From positions 1 through 64,000 of the forward strand of contig JAGQUX010000008.1 in NCBI GenBank assembly GCA_020438215.1: a stretch of 64,000 bases of DNA, given 5' to 3'. The notes beneath the pieces were generated by a model. That model was not told the origin of the DNA. It did not search any database and saw nothing but the letters and a program-made list of their open reading frames with translations. The position numbers and the translations under genes are program-made. Of this stretch, positions 25,290 to 34,508 are shown piece after piece. Source of the stretch: Armatimonadota bacterium. GTDB lineage: Bacteria; Armatimonadota; Fimbriimonadia; Fimbriimonadales; Fimbriimonadaceae. Each line of letters starts with the position of its first letter. Positions within the stretch are counted from its first letter, which is position 1.

Positions 25290-27529
25290 TACTGACCTCC
25301 TCCCATCAATGCTTTATAGAGAATCGCAATCACCACCGCAGCAACACCGAGTTGCATCAGAACCGTGTAGCCCCGGACAAAACCAGTCTGTGTTTTGCTG
25401 AACAGATCACCGATTCGTTGAGCAAGTGCACCCACGTTATTGACGATGCCATCCACGATGGTCTTATCTAGCCAGGAGAACACTCGGCCCACCATGCCGC
25501 CGAATTTCAGCGCGACACCATCAGACATGAGTTCGTCGTAGCCAAGCTGACGTCCAGCCCAAGTTCGGAGAGGATTCCACTTGCCGGTATCCATACCATC
25601 GTTTTCGGGCAAGCCCTTTCCGTATCGCCAAACCCCGTAGCCAACACCGACCGCAAATGCAGTGAGCGACATCCAGAAGAGTGGGTTTTGGAAGAACTCC
25701 GTCAAAATCGAGCCGAGAGTTGCCGCGTGCTCAGTTGCATGCTCGGCACCGTGGCCAGCCTCTTCGTGATGAGCCACCACAACACTACTGCTGAGCCAGC
25801 CTTCTAGGCTCGTCCAATAAACCAAACCTGCCCCACCGAAAATCGAAGCCAAAGCAAGCACCGCAAGCGGCACCCACATCATCCAAGGGACTTCTTTTGG
25901 TGTGTGCGTTTCATCCAAATCGTGGTGATGCTCGTGCGGAGTGCGCGCGGCAATTTCCGCCATTTCTGCATCGGAGTAGAAGAAACCGTGCTCGTCTTCG
26001 TGGTCGCCATGCCCGTGATCATGACCATGCGCCAGATCGTGATCGTGGTGATCACCATGATGATGGTCGTGACCATGTGCATGAGCAGGAATCAACTTCC
26101 ACCGTTCGCCACCACTGAAGAACGTCATCATCGTCATGCGGGTCATGTAAGCGGCGGTCATCACGGCAACAGCCAAAGCACCCCAGAATGCGACTTGCCC
26201 AACCCACGGCTCAACGTGATACGCCTGCGCCGCGTGGAGAATCTCTTCCTTACTAAAGAAGCCAGAGAGGAACGGGAAGCCAGCAATCGCAAGCCAACCA
26301 ATGATCATCGTCGCCGAAGTGATCTTGATGTACTTGGTCAGGTTTCCGTAGTTACGCATGTCTTGGTTGTGCTGCATCGCATAGATCACTGCACCAGAAC
26401 CAAGGAACAAAAGAGCTTTGAAGAAAGCGTGAGTCGTGACGTGGAAGAGGCCAACCCAGTAAGCACCCACACCACAAGCCACGAACATGTAGCCCAGTTG
26501 GGAAACCGTAGAGAACGCCAGAACCTTCTTGATGTCCGTCTGACCAAACGCAATGATCGCACCAACCGCGGCGGTGATCACACCCGTCAGAGTCACGACC
26601 ATTCCCGCCACCGGCGATAGCTCGAACAACCAGGACATGCGGTTCAGCAAGAACACACCCGAGGTGACCATCGTAGCCGCGTGGATGAGAGCCGAAACCG
26701 GAGTCGGGCCAGCCATCGCATCGGGGAGCCAAAGATACAGTGGGAACTGCGCGGATTTGCCCATCGCCCCCACGAACAGCAGAATACAGGTCAGCGTAAT
26801 AATCGCAGGTGGAAATGCGTTTTTGATGCCTTCGATGTTCGCGAAGATGACATCGTAGCTCAGCCAACGCGGGTCTTCAAATCCCATGCCGTTCCCAGCC
26901 ACCGCCGCCATCATCATCACGATCAGGAACATGCCGAGCGTCAGCCCGTAGTCGCCAATCCGGTTGACAATAAACGCTTTGTTTGCGGCCTTGGAATTCT
27001 CAACATCGTGGTACCAGAACCCGATGAGGAGGTAAGAACACACCCCGACGCCTTCCCAACCAATAAAGAGAAGCGCGAGGTTGTTCCCCAAAACCAAGAT
27101 CAACATCGCGGCAACAAACAAGTTCAAATAGGTAAAGAACCGCGTGTAATCCTTATCTTCCGCCATATACGCCGTGGCGTACAGGTGGATTAATGAGCCA
27201 ATCCCGGTGATGATGAGCACCATCGTCATCGAGAGGGTGTCCACCCGGAATTCAAAAGGGATGCTCAGGCTCTTCGTGGTAATCCACTCGAACAGCGTCA
27301 AAATGACGGTCTGATCGCCGTGCATTCCCGCCAGTTGCTTGGTGAGTCCGAGCGCGATGACAAATGCCATCGCCACGGGAGCAACTGCAAGACCGCCCAT
27401 GACAATGCGACCGATTCGCTTTCCAAGCGAATCCATCACAATCTTGCCGAGCAAGCTTTGGACTAAAAACCCGAACAGCGGGAGCAACAGCACCCACCAG
27501 ATCATTCGAAAAGTCAGTTCGCCTTCCAT
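25289..27529 (-). CDS. nuoL: NADH-quinone oxidoreductase subunit L with His-rich insertion
   Basis: 746 aa, longer than most NuoL. Family motifs: LNLFVAAMLILVLGNNLALLF then GWEGVGVCSYLLIGFWY near 130-170, FPLYLWLPDAMAGPTPVSALIHAATMVTSG near 265-293, KKVLAFSTVSQLGYM near 333, FHVTTHAFFKALLFLGSGA near 363. A hydrophilic loop at about 483-540 between two late TM segments contains about 20 His in 60 residues, in Asp/Gly/His repeats, and is absent from typical NuoL. It may bind divalent metal. The gene starts 5 nt after nuoK. Confidence 0.96.
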   Translation of the reverse strand: MEGELTFRMIWWVLLLPLFGFLVQSLLGKIVMDSLGKRIGRIVMGGLAVAPVAMAFVIALGLTKQLAGMHGDQTVILTLFEWITTKSLSIPFEFRVDTLSMTMVLIITGIGSLIHLYATAYMAEDKDYTRFFTYLNLFVAAMLILVLGNNLALLFIGWEGVGVCSYLLIGFWYHDVENSKAANKAFIVNRIGDYGLTLGMFLIVMMMAAVAGNGMGFEDPRWLSYDVIFANIEGIKNAFPPAIITLTCILLFVGAMGKSAQFPLYLWLPDAMAGPTPVSALIHAATMVTSGVFLLNRMSWLFELSPVAGMVVTLTGVITAAVGAIIAFGQTDIKKVLAFSTVSQLGYMFVACGVGAYWVGLFHVTTHAFFKALLFLGSGAVIYAMQHNQDMRNYGNLTKYIKITSATMIIGWLAIAGFPFLSGFFSKEEILHAAQAYHVEPWVGQVAFWGALAVAVMTAAYMTRMTMMTFFSGGERWKLIPAHAHGHDHHHGDHHDHDLAHGHDHGHGDHEDEHGFFYSDAEMAEIAARTPHEHHHDLDETHTPKEVPWMMWVPLAVLALASIFGGAGLVYWTSLEGWLSSSVVVAHHEEAGHGAEHATEHAATLGSILTEFFQNPLFWMSLTAFAVGVGYGVWRYGKGLPENDGMDTGKWNPLRTWAGRQLGYDELMSDGVALKFGGMVGRVFSWLDKTIVDGIVNNVGALAQRIGDLFSKTQTGFVRGYTVLMQLGVAAVVIAILYKALMGGGQ

Positions 27530-27534
27530 TGCTT

Positions 27535-27912
27535 TTAGCTCCTCATCGTGCTCATATCGTCGACGTCAACATCGTTGCGTTGCCGGAAGATCGCCATGAT
27601 GATCCCCAGCCCCACCGCGACTTCCGCGGCGGCAATCGCCATAACAAAAATGATGCTCGCTTGACCCGCCATCGCCGCATGTTCGGCAGTCTTGCCACCC
27701 AAGCCCGTGTTCGGTAGGTATGCGGTGAATGCCAGGAACGTGAGGTTGACCGAGTTCAGCATGAGCTCAATGCACATGAAAACAACCACCGGATTGCGGC
27801 GAACCACAACTCCGATGCCGCCCAGCGCGAACATCACAAAACCCAAAGCCAAGAACCAACCGAGAGGGATCTCTTCGGTGATGGTGGCGAGTAGATTCGG
27901 CATGAGCAACAT
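27535..27912 (-). CDS. nuoK: NADH-quinone oxidoreductase subunit K
   Basis: 125 aa with three TM helices, somewhat longer than the usual 100. GWFLALGFVMFALGGIGVVVRRNP is followed by VVFMCIELMLNSVNLTFLAF, whose membrane Glu belongs to the proton path, and a third helix carrying IIFVMAIAAAEVAVGLGIIMAIFRQ with the second conserved Glu. A one-base TGATG overlap couples it to nuoJ. Confidence 0.95.
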   Translation of the reverse strand: MLLMPNLLATITEEIPLGWFLALGFVMFALGGIGVVVRRNPVVVFMCIELMLNSVNLTFLAFTAYLPNTGLGGKTAEHAAMAGQASIIFVMAIAAAEVAVGLGIIMAIFRQRNDVDVDDMSTMRS

Positions 27913-28415
27913 CAGAACTTCCTCTTAGCTAACATGATTGAGCCGACAATCCCCACCAAAAGCAGGATCGAGATCATTTCAAAAGGCCAGACGTATTCGG
28001 TGAACAGCCGCATCCCAATGTACTGCGGGCGACCGTAATCCGGCACTTGAGAAAGTGTTGTGGAACCCATTACCGGGAGAATCGCCTTCAAGAAAACGAC
28101 CGCGCCCAAAGCCAACGCCCCGAGCAAGGAGAACAAGAATCTGCGTTCCCCGAGTTGCGGTTTGTCCTTGGTTTCATCCGAACGAAGCATCATGATGACG
28201 AAGAGGAAAAGCACCATGATCGCCCCGGCGTAAACCATGATCTGGGAAATCCCGATCATTTGTGCGCCGAGCAAGAAGTAGATCAAGCCCAAGGTAAAGA
28301 AGTTCAAAACCAAAGCGAGCGCGGCTCGGATCGGGCTATGGAAAAACACCACGCCCAACGCTCCAAACAGCGCGACGATTGCCATGACGATAAACGCAAT
28401 CTGATTGCTCGTCAA
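27912..28415 (-). CDS. nuoJ: NADH-quinone oxidoreductase subunit J
   Basis: 167 aa with five TM helices. SPIRAALALVLNFFTLGLIYFLLGA, then IGISQIMVYAGAIMVLFLFVIMML contain the conserved NuoJ core. The TTG at 28415 is the most likely start: GGGAGGG lies 8 nt upstream, and the next in-frame ATG would remove half of the first helix. A 75-bp gap without a gene separates it from nuoH. In most operons nuoI sits in this place; here it does not. Confidence 0.94.
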   Translation of the reverse strand: MTSNQIAFIVMAIVALFGALGVVFFHSPIRAALALVLNFFTLGLIYFLLGAQMIGISQIMVYAGAIMVLFLFVIMMLRSDETKDKPQLGERRFLFSLLGALALGAVVFLKAILPVMGSTTLSQVPDYGRPQYIGMRLFTEYVWPFEMISILLLVGIVGSIMLAKRKF

Positions 28416-28490
28416 ACTAACTTCCCTCCCAGGGATCTCTTTTCTCTCATGTCCTCCTCGTATTGGCCAATCCCAGATTGACCAGAAAAC

Positions 28491-29846
28491 TTATCCTAAA
28501 TCCTCGCTTGTCGCGACCGATTTCTCTGCCGACCGGTTGGGCACCAAAGTCAATGTGCGACGCTCAGCCGCCGGTGCGTTCTTCCCAATAATTCCGACCA
28601 CGTTCTTGTAGATCACGTAGACCACCGCCATCGAAATCGCAACGGCAATCCATCCCATGATTGGGCTACCGATTTGCGGATCGGTGTAGTAAATCCAGAT
28701 GCCCGTGATCATAAAGGTGAGAACCCCGATCGGGAGCATGTTCTTCCAGCCCAGGTTCATCAGCTGGTCGTAGCGCAGCCTTGGCAGGGTCGCCCGCAAC
28801 CAGATAAAGAAGGTGATCCCACCGAAGCACTTCCCAATAAAGAACAGCGGTGCCAGCCAGTAGTTCAGCCCGTCCATCGTGCGGAAGATTTCGCTACCCG
28901 TGGATGCGTACAGGTACTCCCAGTTGATCGGCAAGACGTTGTAGCCTCCCAGGAACAAGCACGCAAACACACCGGAAAGCATGAACATCGCTGCGTACTC
29001 TCCCATAAAGAACACCGCGAACTTCATCGACGAATACTCAGTGTGGTAACCCGCAATCAGCTCGTTTTCTGCCTCGGGAAGGTCGAACGGTGCGCGGTTA
29101 GTTTCCGCGATCAATGCGATCAGGAAGATCACCGCGGCAACAAAACCGAACGGAGTGAGAATCCACCAGTTCTGTACTCCTTCGAAGAATCCCCAAAGCG
29201 CGCCTTCTTGCGCTTTCACGATCTCGGTCATTTTCATCGAACCGGATGCAAGCGCAACACAAGCAACGCCCATCGCCATCGCGAGTTCGTAGGAGATCAA
29301 CTGAGCACTGGCTCGCAAGCCACCCATCAACGAATACTTATTGTTGGAGGCGTAGCCAGCCAAAACGATTCCGTAAGCACCGAGCGAGGAAATCGCGAGG
29401 ACGTACAAAATCCCAATTTCAACATCGGCAACCGGAGTCAGCAAACCGTACAACCCAAATTGCGGACCCCACGGCAGCGTCGCACCGATGGTGAACGCGG
29501 GGAAAAGCGCCAAAGCCGGAGCCAGGAAGTAAATCTTACGATCCACATCGGTCGGCGTGATGTCCTCTTTCATGAACAGCTTCACGCCATCCAAAAGCGG
29601 CTGAATCAAACCAAACGTGCGGATTTTCTTACCCGCGAGAGCTTTCAGCGGGAAGTTGTTCGGGAAAGTGATGGTGCCTGAGCGATTCGGGCCAATCCGA
29701 TCCTGCATCCAACTGAGAAGACGGCGTTCCCACCAGATCAGCGGCGGAACCAAAGCCAATACCGCGAGAAGGATAAATGCCACACGGATCAATGCGACCA
29801 CCCACGGCTTATCTTCACTGAGTTGGAATAAGTACTCCGGTATCAC
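28491..29846 (-). CDS. nuoH: NADH-quinone oxidoreductase subunit H
   Basis: 451 aa, longer than the usual 330-360. It is the membrane subunit that couples quinone reduction to proton pumping. Signatures: [18 protein letters not shown] near 38-56, [13 protein letters not shown] near 86-99, [36 protein letters not shown] region near 155-190, and [38 protein letters not shown] near 247-285. A soluble tail of about 40 residues follows the last TM. The start is GTG, with GAGG and a TAAAGT hexamer upstream, so transcription could partly restart here. Confidence 0.95.
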   Translation of the reverse strand: [451 protein letters not shown]

Positions 29847-29880
29847 TGCGACCTCACTTTACCTCTGCCCCAAATCCGCT

Positions 29881-32025
29881 CTAGGAGAGTTGGGGGAAGC
29901 CTCCTGAAAATGCGTCAGAACGGAATCCACCCTCGGGCTGGGGAATCAAGTATCCATCTGCAGGGATGCGATCATATCTCGCCCCAGAGAACTGCGGTTT
30001 TGCCGCGATCATCTGATCCATCAGTTCCGACGGATTGAAGACCGCCTTGCCATCCTTTGCCCGCGCGAGCAGTTCATTGAATATCCGCCAAACCGCTTTG
30101 GATTCACCTGGCGCCGTCAAGATTGGCTTCATGCGCTGAACGCGGTATTCACTACTCGTGTAGGTTCCGTCTTGCTCGGCGGGGAGTGCCATCGGGAGCA
30201 CAACGCTTGCGTACGCAGCAGACTCGGTAGGAGCGCTTGCCACAACAACCAAATGGTTGACGTTTTCCAACGCTCGTTTTGCAAGATCCTTATCTTCAAT
30301 CAAAGCGATGGGATCGAAATCCACCAGAATCAGCGACTGGACGTTGCCGTTCGCGCATTCCTCAAGAATCTTGTAGGTGTTGGATACATCGCCCTTCGGC
30401 AATGCGCCGAGTTCAATCGCGCCTTGCGTGTTGCATTCCAGCCCCATGTAGTTGAATCCGTGATTCAGAGCCCCTGCAGTTCCAGCGAGGATCTTGTAAG
30501 CATTTGCCCCGCTCGGTGAAGTACAAAGGGAATGCGTTGTCAGGAATGTGACGTTTTCGCCTTTGAGAGCTTCTGCCGCCGCTTTGACATCGGATTGGTT
30601 CAGACCAGCTGATTCACAACATTTGGCGAAGTCGTAGCCCCTCGCGGCGTCAACACCCAACGCAGAAGCAAGTGCCGCCGCCGCAAATTGCGCGGTACCA
30701 GGCTTGTAGTGGAGATTCAAGAAAGCAAAGCTATCAACATCGGTCGCTTTCGAGGTGACATTGATCACCTTCATGCCGTTCTGGAACCAACCTTTACGAA
30801 CTCTCAGGAACGACATCGGTTGCTCATCTGCCAGCGAAGTTCCGAACACCAAAACTGCAGATTGGGATTCCAGTTCAGCAATAGGAGTGCGTTTGGGTTC
30901 GCCGCAGAGTGCTTCCAACCGGTCTCCAGACGCTAATCCGTCTCCAACTGAGCGGTGATCAACCAGATCGCTACCAACAACTTCGCTCATGTAAGTTGTT
31001 GCGGAAAAAATCCCTTCGTTAGAAGTTCGTGGACTAATAAGCATCGCCACTTTTGAGCCGGCATTGCTCAGCTCAGCGCTGATGCTCTTGTATGCCTCAC
31101 CCCACGAAACGCGGACGAACTCATCGCCTTTGCGCATGTTCGGGGCAGTCAATCGCTCAGGATTGTTATAAAGCGCGTCGTGACCAAACTTCGTTTTGTC
31201 ACTCGTCCACTCCTCATTGACGGCTTCGTTTGTGCGACCATTGATGCGGATCAACTTCCCAGCGCGGTAGTCGTAATAGACGTTGGTTCCGCATGGCGTG
31301 AGAGTGCAGACGCCGCCCTTGGTTTCCAAATCCCAAGGTCGAGCGCGGAAGCGATACTTTGCACTCGTCAAAGCACCAACCGGGCAAATTTCAATGACGT
31401 TTCCGCTGAACTTCGACTCAAAATCGGTGAGTTGGTAGGTGGAGGGTTGCATGTTTGCCCCCCGGAACCGAAATGCCAATTGGCTATCGCCAGAAATCTC
31501 TTCGGTGAATCGCACACATCGACCGCATTGGATACACCGCTCCAAGTCGAGCGTTACGTATTCGCTCAGCGGAAATGCCTTGGGAGCGTGTCGCTTAATT
31601 TCGATAAATCGGCTTGTGGATGGCCCGTAAGCCAGTGTGTTATTTTGGAGAGGGCACTCACCACCTCGGTCGCAGATCGGACAGTCTAGCGGGTGATTAA
31701 TGAGCAGGAATTCGAGCACGCCTTTGCGGTCTTTGTGGACTTGCTCGGATTCAGTAAAGACCACCATCCCATCAGCAGCAGGGAGCGTGCATCCAGCTTG
31801 CGGCTTTGGCATCATGCGGACAGAGCCGTCTTGTTGCTCAAAACCGACTTCAACCAGGCACATCCGGCACATACCGACCGGCTTCATGCGCGGGTGATAA
31901 CAAAAGATAGGGATCTCTAATCCCAGCCGTTTCACCGACTCAACAATCAACTCACCCTTTGGAACCTCAATCGGGATGTCATTGATCTTGATCTTGACCA
32001 TCTCTGTGCTTGCGACCGCCGCCAT
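29881..32025 (-). CDS. nuoG: NADH-quinone oxidoreductase subunit G
   Basis: 714 aa from ATG 32025; a GTG at 32088 would add 21 residues and an ATG at 32001 would remove 8. The N-terminal ferredoxin-like domain has IFCYHPRMKPVGMCRMCLVEVG for the [2Fe-2S] cluster, then a second cluster region DCPICDRGGECPLQN, a CIQCGRCVRF [4Fe-4S] motif and NVIEICPVGALTS. After these comes a molybdopterin-oxidoreductase-like domain (about 225-700) that is probably cofactor-free, as in complex I. It is the first nuo gene of the run; the subunits that deliver electrons to it (NuoE, NuoF) are not in the window. Confidence 0.93.
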   Translation of the reverse strand: MAAVASTEMVKIKINDIPIEVPKGELIVESVKRLGLEIPIFCYHPRMKPVGMCRMCLVEVGFEQQDGSVRMMPKPQAGCTLPAADGMVVFTESEQVHKDRKGVLEFLLINHPLDCPICDRGGECPLQNNTLAYGPSTSRFIEIKRHAPKAFPLSEYVTLDLERCIQCGRCVRFTEEISGDSQLAFRFRGANMQPSTYQLTDFESKFSGNVIEICPVGALTSAKYRFRARPWDLETKGGVCTLTPCGTNVYYDYRAGKLIRINGRTNEAVNEEWTSDKTKFGHDALYNNPERLTAPNMRKGDEFVRVSWGEAYKSISAELSNAGSKVAMLISPRTSNEGIFSATTYMSEVVGSDLVDHRSVGDGLASGDRLEALCGEPKRTPIAELESQSAVLVFGTSLADEQPMSFLRVRKGWFQNGMKVINVTSKATDVDSFAFLNLHYKPGTAQFAAAALASALGVDAARGYDFAKCCESAGLNQSDVKAAAEALKGENVTFLTTHSLCTSPSGANAYKILAGTAGALNHGFNYMGLECNTQGAIELGALPKGDVSNTYKILEECANGNVQSLILVDFDPIALIEDKDLAKRALENVNHLVVVASAPTESAAYASVVLPMALPAEQDGTYTSSEYRVQRMKPILTAPGESKAVWRIFNELLARAKDGKAVFNPSELMDQMIAAKPQFSGARYDRIPADGYLIPQPEGGFRSDAFSGGFPQLS

Positions 32026-32192
32026 GAATACTGCATACGTTACCCTCCCCGGGCAACCTTCGGGGCGGTCTCTCCCGGATTTATCCACTCATGCTGATTC
32101 CATGGGCCGAGAACCGCAAGAACCAATAATCCTTGGGACAATCTGCACAATTTGGTACATTTTGAATCCCAGAGCCCGTAAGAAGAGAGAAG

Positions 32193-32198
32193 TAGGAT
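32193..32198 (+). promoter_or_regulatory. Putative -10 element of sufB
   Basis: TAGGAT ends 5 nt before the ATG at 32204, with no Shine-Dalgarno sequence. The 178 bp between sufB and the nuoG start must hold divergent promoters; no other structure is obvious there. Confidence 0.5.
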
Positions 32199-32203
32199 AA
32201 CAG

Positions 32204-33700
32204 ATGCCGGATACCACTATGACGCCTCCAGAAGAAATCTCAACCCAGCCATCGTTTGAAAACGATGACGCCATGCTCGAGCACTACGCCGAGCGGGAAT
32301 ATAAGTGGGGCTTCGTTACCGATATTGATGCCGAAACTCTTCCTCCTGGCCTCAATGAAGAAGTCATCCGGTTTATCAGCGCAAAAAAGAATGAGCCCGA
32401 ATGGATGCTCGAATTCCGGCTCAAAGCGTTTGAGCATCTGAAGAAGATGCCGTATCCCAAATGGCCGAACGTGGACTACCCGCAGGTCGATCTGCAGAAG
32501 ATCAGCTACTACTCCGCGCCAAAGAATCTTCCTAAGCTGAATTCACTCGATGAAGTTGATCCAGAACTGCTTCGCACTTACGAAAAGCTCGGTATCCCGC
32601 TGCACGAGCAAAAGATTCTTGCCAACGTCGCCGTTGATGCCGTCTTCGATAGCGTCAGCGTTGTCACCACATTCAAGGGCAAGCTGAAAGAAGCAGGAGT
32701 GATCTTCTGCTCGATCTCAGAAGCGGTTCAAGAGCATCCCGAACTCGTCAAGAAGTACCTCGGCTCCGTTGTTCCCTATTCCGACAACTATTACGCCACG
32801 TTGAACAGTGCTGTCTTCACCGATGGATCATTCGTTTTCGTACCAAAAGGCGTCCGATGCCCGATGGAACTCAGCACTTACTTCCGCATCAACGAACAGA
32901 ACACGGGGCAGTTCGAGCGAACCCTGATCGTTTGCGAAGAAGGGGCTTCGGTCAGTTATCTGGAAGGATGTACCGCCCCCAAACGCGATGAAAACCAGCT
33001 CCACGCTGCCGTTGTGGAACTCTGGGCAGATGCGGAAGCAAACATCAAATACTCCACCGTCCAGAACTGGTATCCCGGCGACAAGGACGGCAAGGGCGGA
33101 ATCTTCAACTTCGTTACAAAACGCGGTCGATGCGAAGGTCGCGCTTCCAAAATCACCTGGACACAAGTTGAAACTGGCTCGTCCATCACTTGGAAGTACC
33201 CGAGCGTAATTCTGAAAGGCGATGACAGCGTCGGCGAGTTTTACAGCGTTGCGCTGACTGGTGGCAAGCAGCAAGCTGATACCGGTACCAAGATGATCCA
33301 CATCGGCAAGAACACTCGCTCAACGATTGTTAGCAAAGGCATCTCAGCCGGCAACGGGCAGAACACCTACCGCGGCTTAGTCAAAATCAATGCTGGCGCG
33401 GACAACGCTCGCAACTACTCGGTTTGTGATTCTATGCTCATGGGTGATCGGTGTGGAGCGCACACCTTCCCGTACATCGAAGTCAAAAATAACTCAGCCA
33501 AGATGGAGCACGAAGCGACTACAAGCAAGATCGGTGAAGATCAGTTGTTCTATCTTGCTCAACGAGGAATCAGCGAAGAAGACGCGGTGAATATGATCGT
33601 CAGCGGCTTCTGTAAAGACGTGTTCAACGAACTCCCAATGGAGTTCGCGGTAGAAGCAAGAAACCTCCTGGCCGTCAGCCTAGAACACTCCGTCGGCTAG
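32204..33700 (+). CDS. sufB: Fe-S cluster assembly scaffold protein SufB
   Basis: 498 aa. SufB forms the scaffold of the SUF machinery with SufC and SufD. Family sequence is continuous: [13 protein letters not shown] near 65, [29 protein letters not shown] near 189-218, [24 protein letters not shown], then [14 protein letters not shown] near 247 and, near the end, [24 protein letters not shown] with the conserved Cys. No sufC or sufD lies beside it in the window, unusual for suf operons. It is followed by a perfect terminator, so it is monocistronic here. Confidence 0.95.
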   Translation: MPDTTMTPPEEISTQPSFENDDAMLEHYAEREYKWGFVTDIDAETLPPGLNEEVIRFISAKKNEPEWMLEFRLKAFEHLKKMPYPKWPNVDYPQVDLQKISYYSAPKNLPKLNSLDEVDPELLRTYEKLGIPLHEQKILANVAVDAVFDSVSVVTTFKGKLKEAGVIFCSISEAVQEHPELVKKYLGSVVPYSDNYYATLNSAVFTDGSFVFVPKGVRCPMELSTYFRINEQNTGQFERTLIVCEEGASVSYLEGCTAPKRDENQLHAAVVELWADAEANIKYSTVQNWYPGDKDGKGGIFNFVTKRGRCEGRASKITWTQVETGSSITWKYPSVILKGDDSVGEFYSVALTGGKQQADTGTKMIHIGKNTRSTIVSKGISAGNGQNTYRGLVKINAGADNARNYSVCDSMLMGDRCGAHTFPYIEVKNNSAKMEHEATTSKIGEDQLFYLAQRGISEEDAVNMIVSGFCKDVFNELPMEFAVEARNLLAVSLEHSVG

Positions 33701-33729
33701 TTCAACGTACCATTTATCTCAATTACCGC

Positions 33730-33768
33730 AATTTCCCCAAAGAATTAATTTGGGGAAATTTTGTTTTT
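33730..33768 (+). terminator. Intrinsic terminator of sufB
   Basis: AATTTCCCCAAA (33730-33741) pairs perfectly with 33749-33760 around a 7-nt loop and is followed by TTGTTTTT. The 12-bp stem is among the best in the window. Confidence 0.92.
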
Positions 33769-33772
33769 CCAA

Positions 33773-33778
33773 TACAAT
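33773..33778 (+). promoter_or_regulatory. Putative -10 element of the orphan gene after sufB
   Basis: TACAAT ends 8 nt before the GTG at 33787, directly after the sufB terminator. A clear -35 is lacking because the terminator stem occupies that region. Confidence 0.45.
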
Positions 33779-33786
33779 ATCGCAGG

Positions 33787-34410
33787 GTGATGGGTGATAT
33801 GTCACTAATTGACATTGCAACTACTTTTGAAGAACTGGGACATGCCATGGGTTTGTCTACAGTTGAGAACATTTGCTTGAGCCACAGTGGCTTATTGCAA
33901 ATGCACCAAAAGGGCATTGGCGGATTCGCCCTCTTGGTCGATGAGAAAATCGCTCGTGTCGAACCTTTTCAAGTCATCGGATCTGGCCCTCACGGCGTGA
34001 TCGTCACCATTCTAGGTGGCTCAAAATCACTCCCAATTGCTCCGTCAACGGAAGCTGATAAACAAGCAATTCTTGATGCGCTCCAGCCTGAAATCAGCCA
34101 AGACTTTCACAGTGCCCTGAACCGATGCAAAGATCAACCGATCAACTCAATCAGCCTGGCAATGACGCTTGCCCACTTAGCAGAGTCTCGCCCGGGGGCA
34201 AATCAGTGCCTTTCTGAGATTGTGGAGTACTGCATCAAGCGACAGGCAACAAATCAGTATCAGCTTGTCGAGGCAATTGCCGACTTTTCCAAGCTCATCC
34301 CGAATCTCAAAACACAAGTTGAAGTGCAAGAGCTGGCGGGAGAACTGGTATTTGCCGTACTAAAAGTCCCTGCTTGGGAAACTACAGGCAGCAACGTACA
34401 GTTTCTATAA
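33787..34410 (+). CDS. Protein of unknown function
   Basis: 207 aa. GTG 33787 or the ATG directly after it can start the protein; the upstream TACAAT spacing favours the GTG. It has no signal peptide or TM. The N-terminal half (about 1-85) is mixed alpha/beta with a glycine-bearing SGPHGVIVTILGG strand-turn, and the C-terminal half is helical. No family is recognised. It lies between sufB and a MarR gene whose own start signal falls 98 bp after its stop. Confidence 0.6.
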   Translation: MMGDMSLIDIATTFEELGHAMGLSTVENICLSHSGLLQMHQKGIGGFALLVDEKIARVEPFQVIGSGPHGVIVTILGGSKSLPIAPSTEADKQAILDALQPEISQDFHSALNRCKDQPINSISLAMTLAHLAESRPGANQCLSEIVEYCIKRQATNQYQLVEAIADFSKLIPNLKTQVEVQELAGELVFAVLKVPAWETTGSNVQFL

Positions 34411-34464
34411 ATGTCGATTTGCTCCGGGTGGACTATTCCGGCAATCTACGCATCTGTAATAATA

Positions 34465-34478
34465 TTGCGGTTCCGCAA
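34465..34478. promoter_or_regulatory. Inverted repeat in the second MarR promoter region
   Basis: TTGCGG and CCGCAA form an inverted repeat with a 2-nt centre, 19 bp before the putative -10. A further TTGCGG copy lies at 34485-34490. Such repeats beside a MarR gene could be its own operator; this is position-based inference. Confidence 0.4.
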
Positions 34479-34496
34479 GCATTTTTGCGGGGGATT

Positions 34497-34502
34497 TACA
34501 TT
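34497..34502 (+). promoter_or_regulatory. Putative -10 element of the second MarR gene
   Basis: TACATT ends 6 nt before the ATG at 34509. The AGGGG between them is too close to the ATG to be a good ribosome-binding site, so a leaderless start is likely. Confidence 0.55.
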
Positions 34503-34508
34503 AGGGGA

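Noticed and set aside
28674-29681. A 335-codon open frame on the plus strand
   Set aside because: It is antisense to nuoH, whose motifs are unambiguous. Codon bias explains the long shadow frame.
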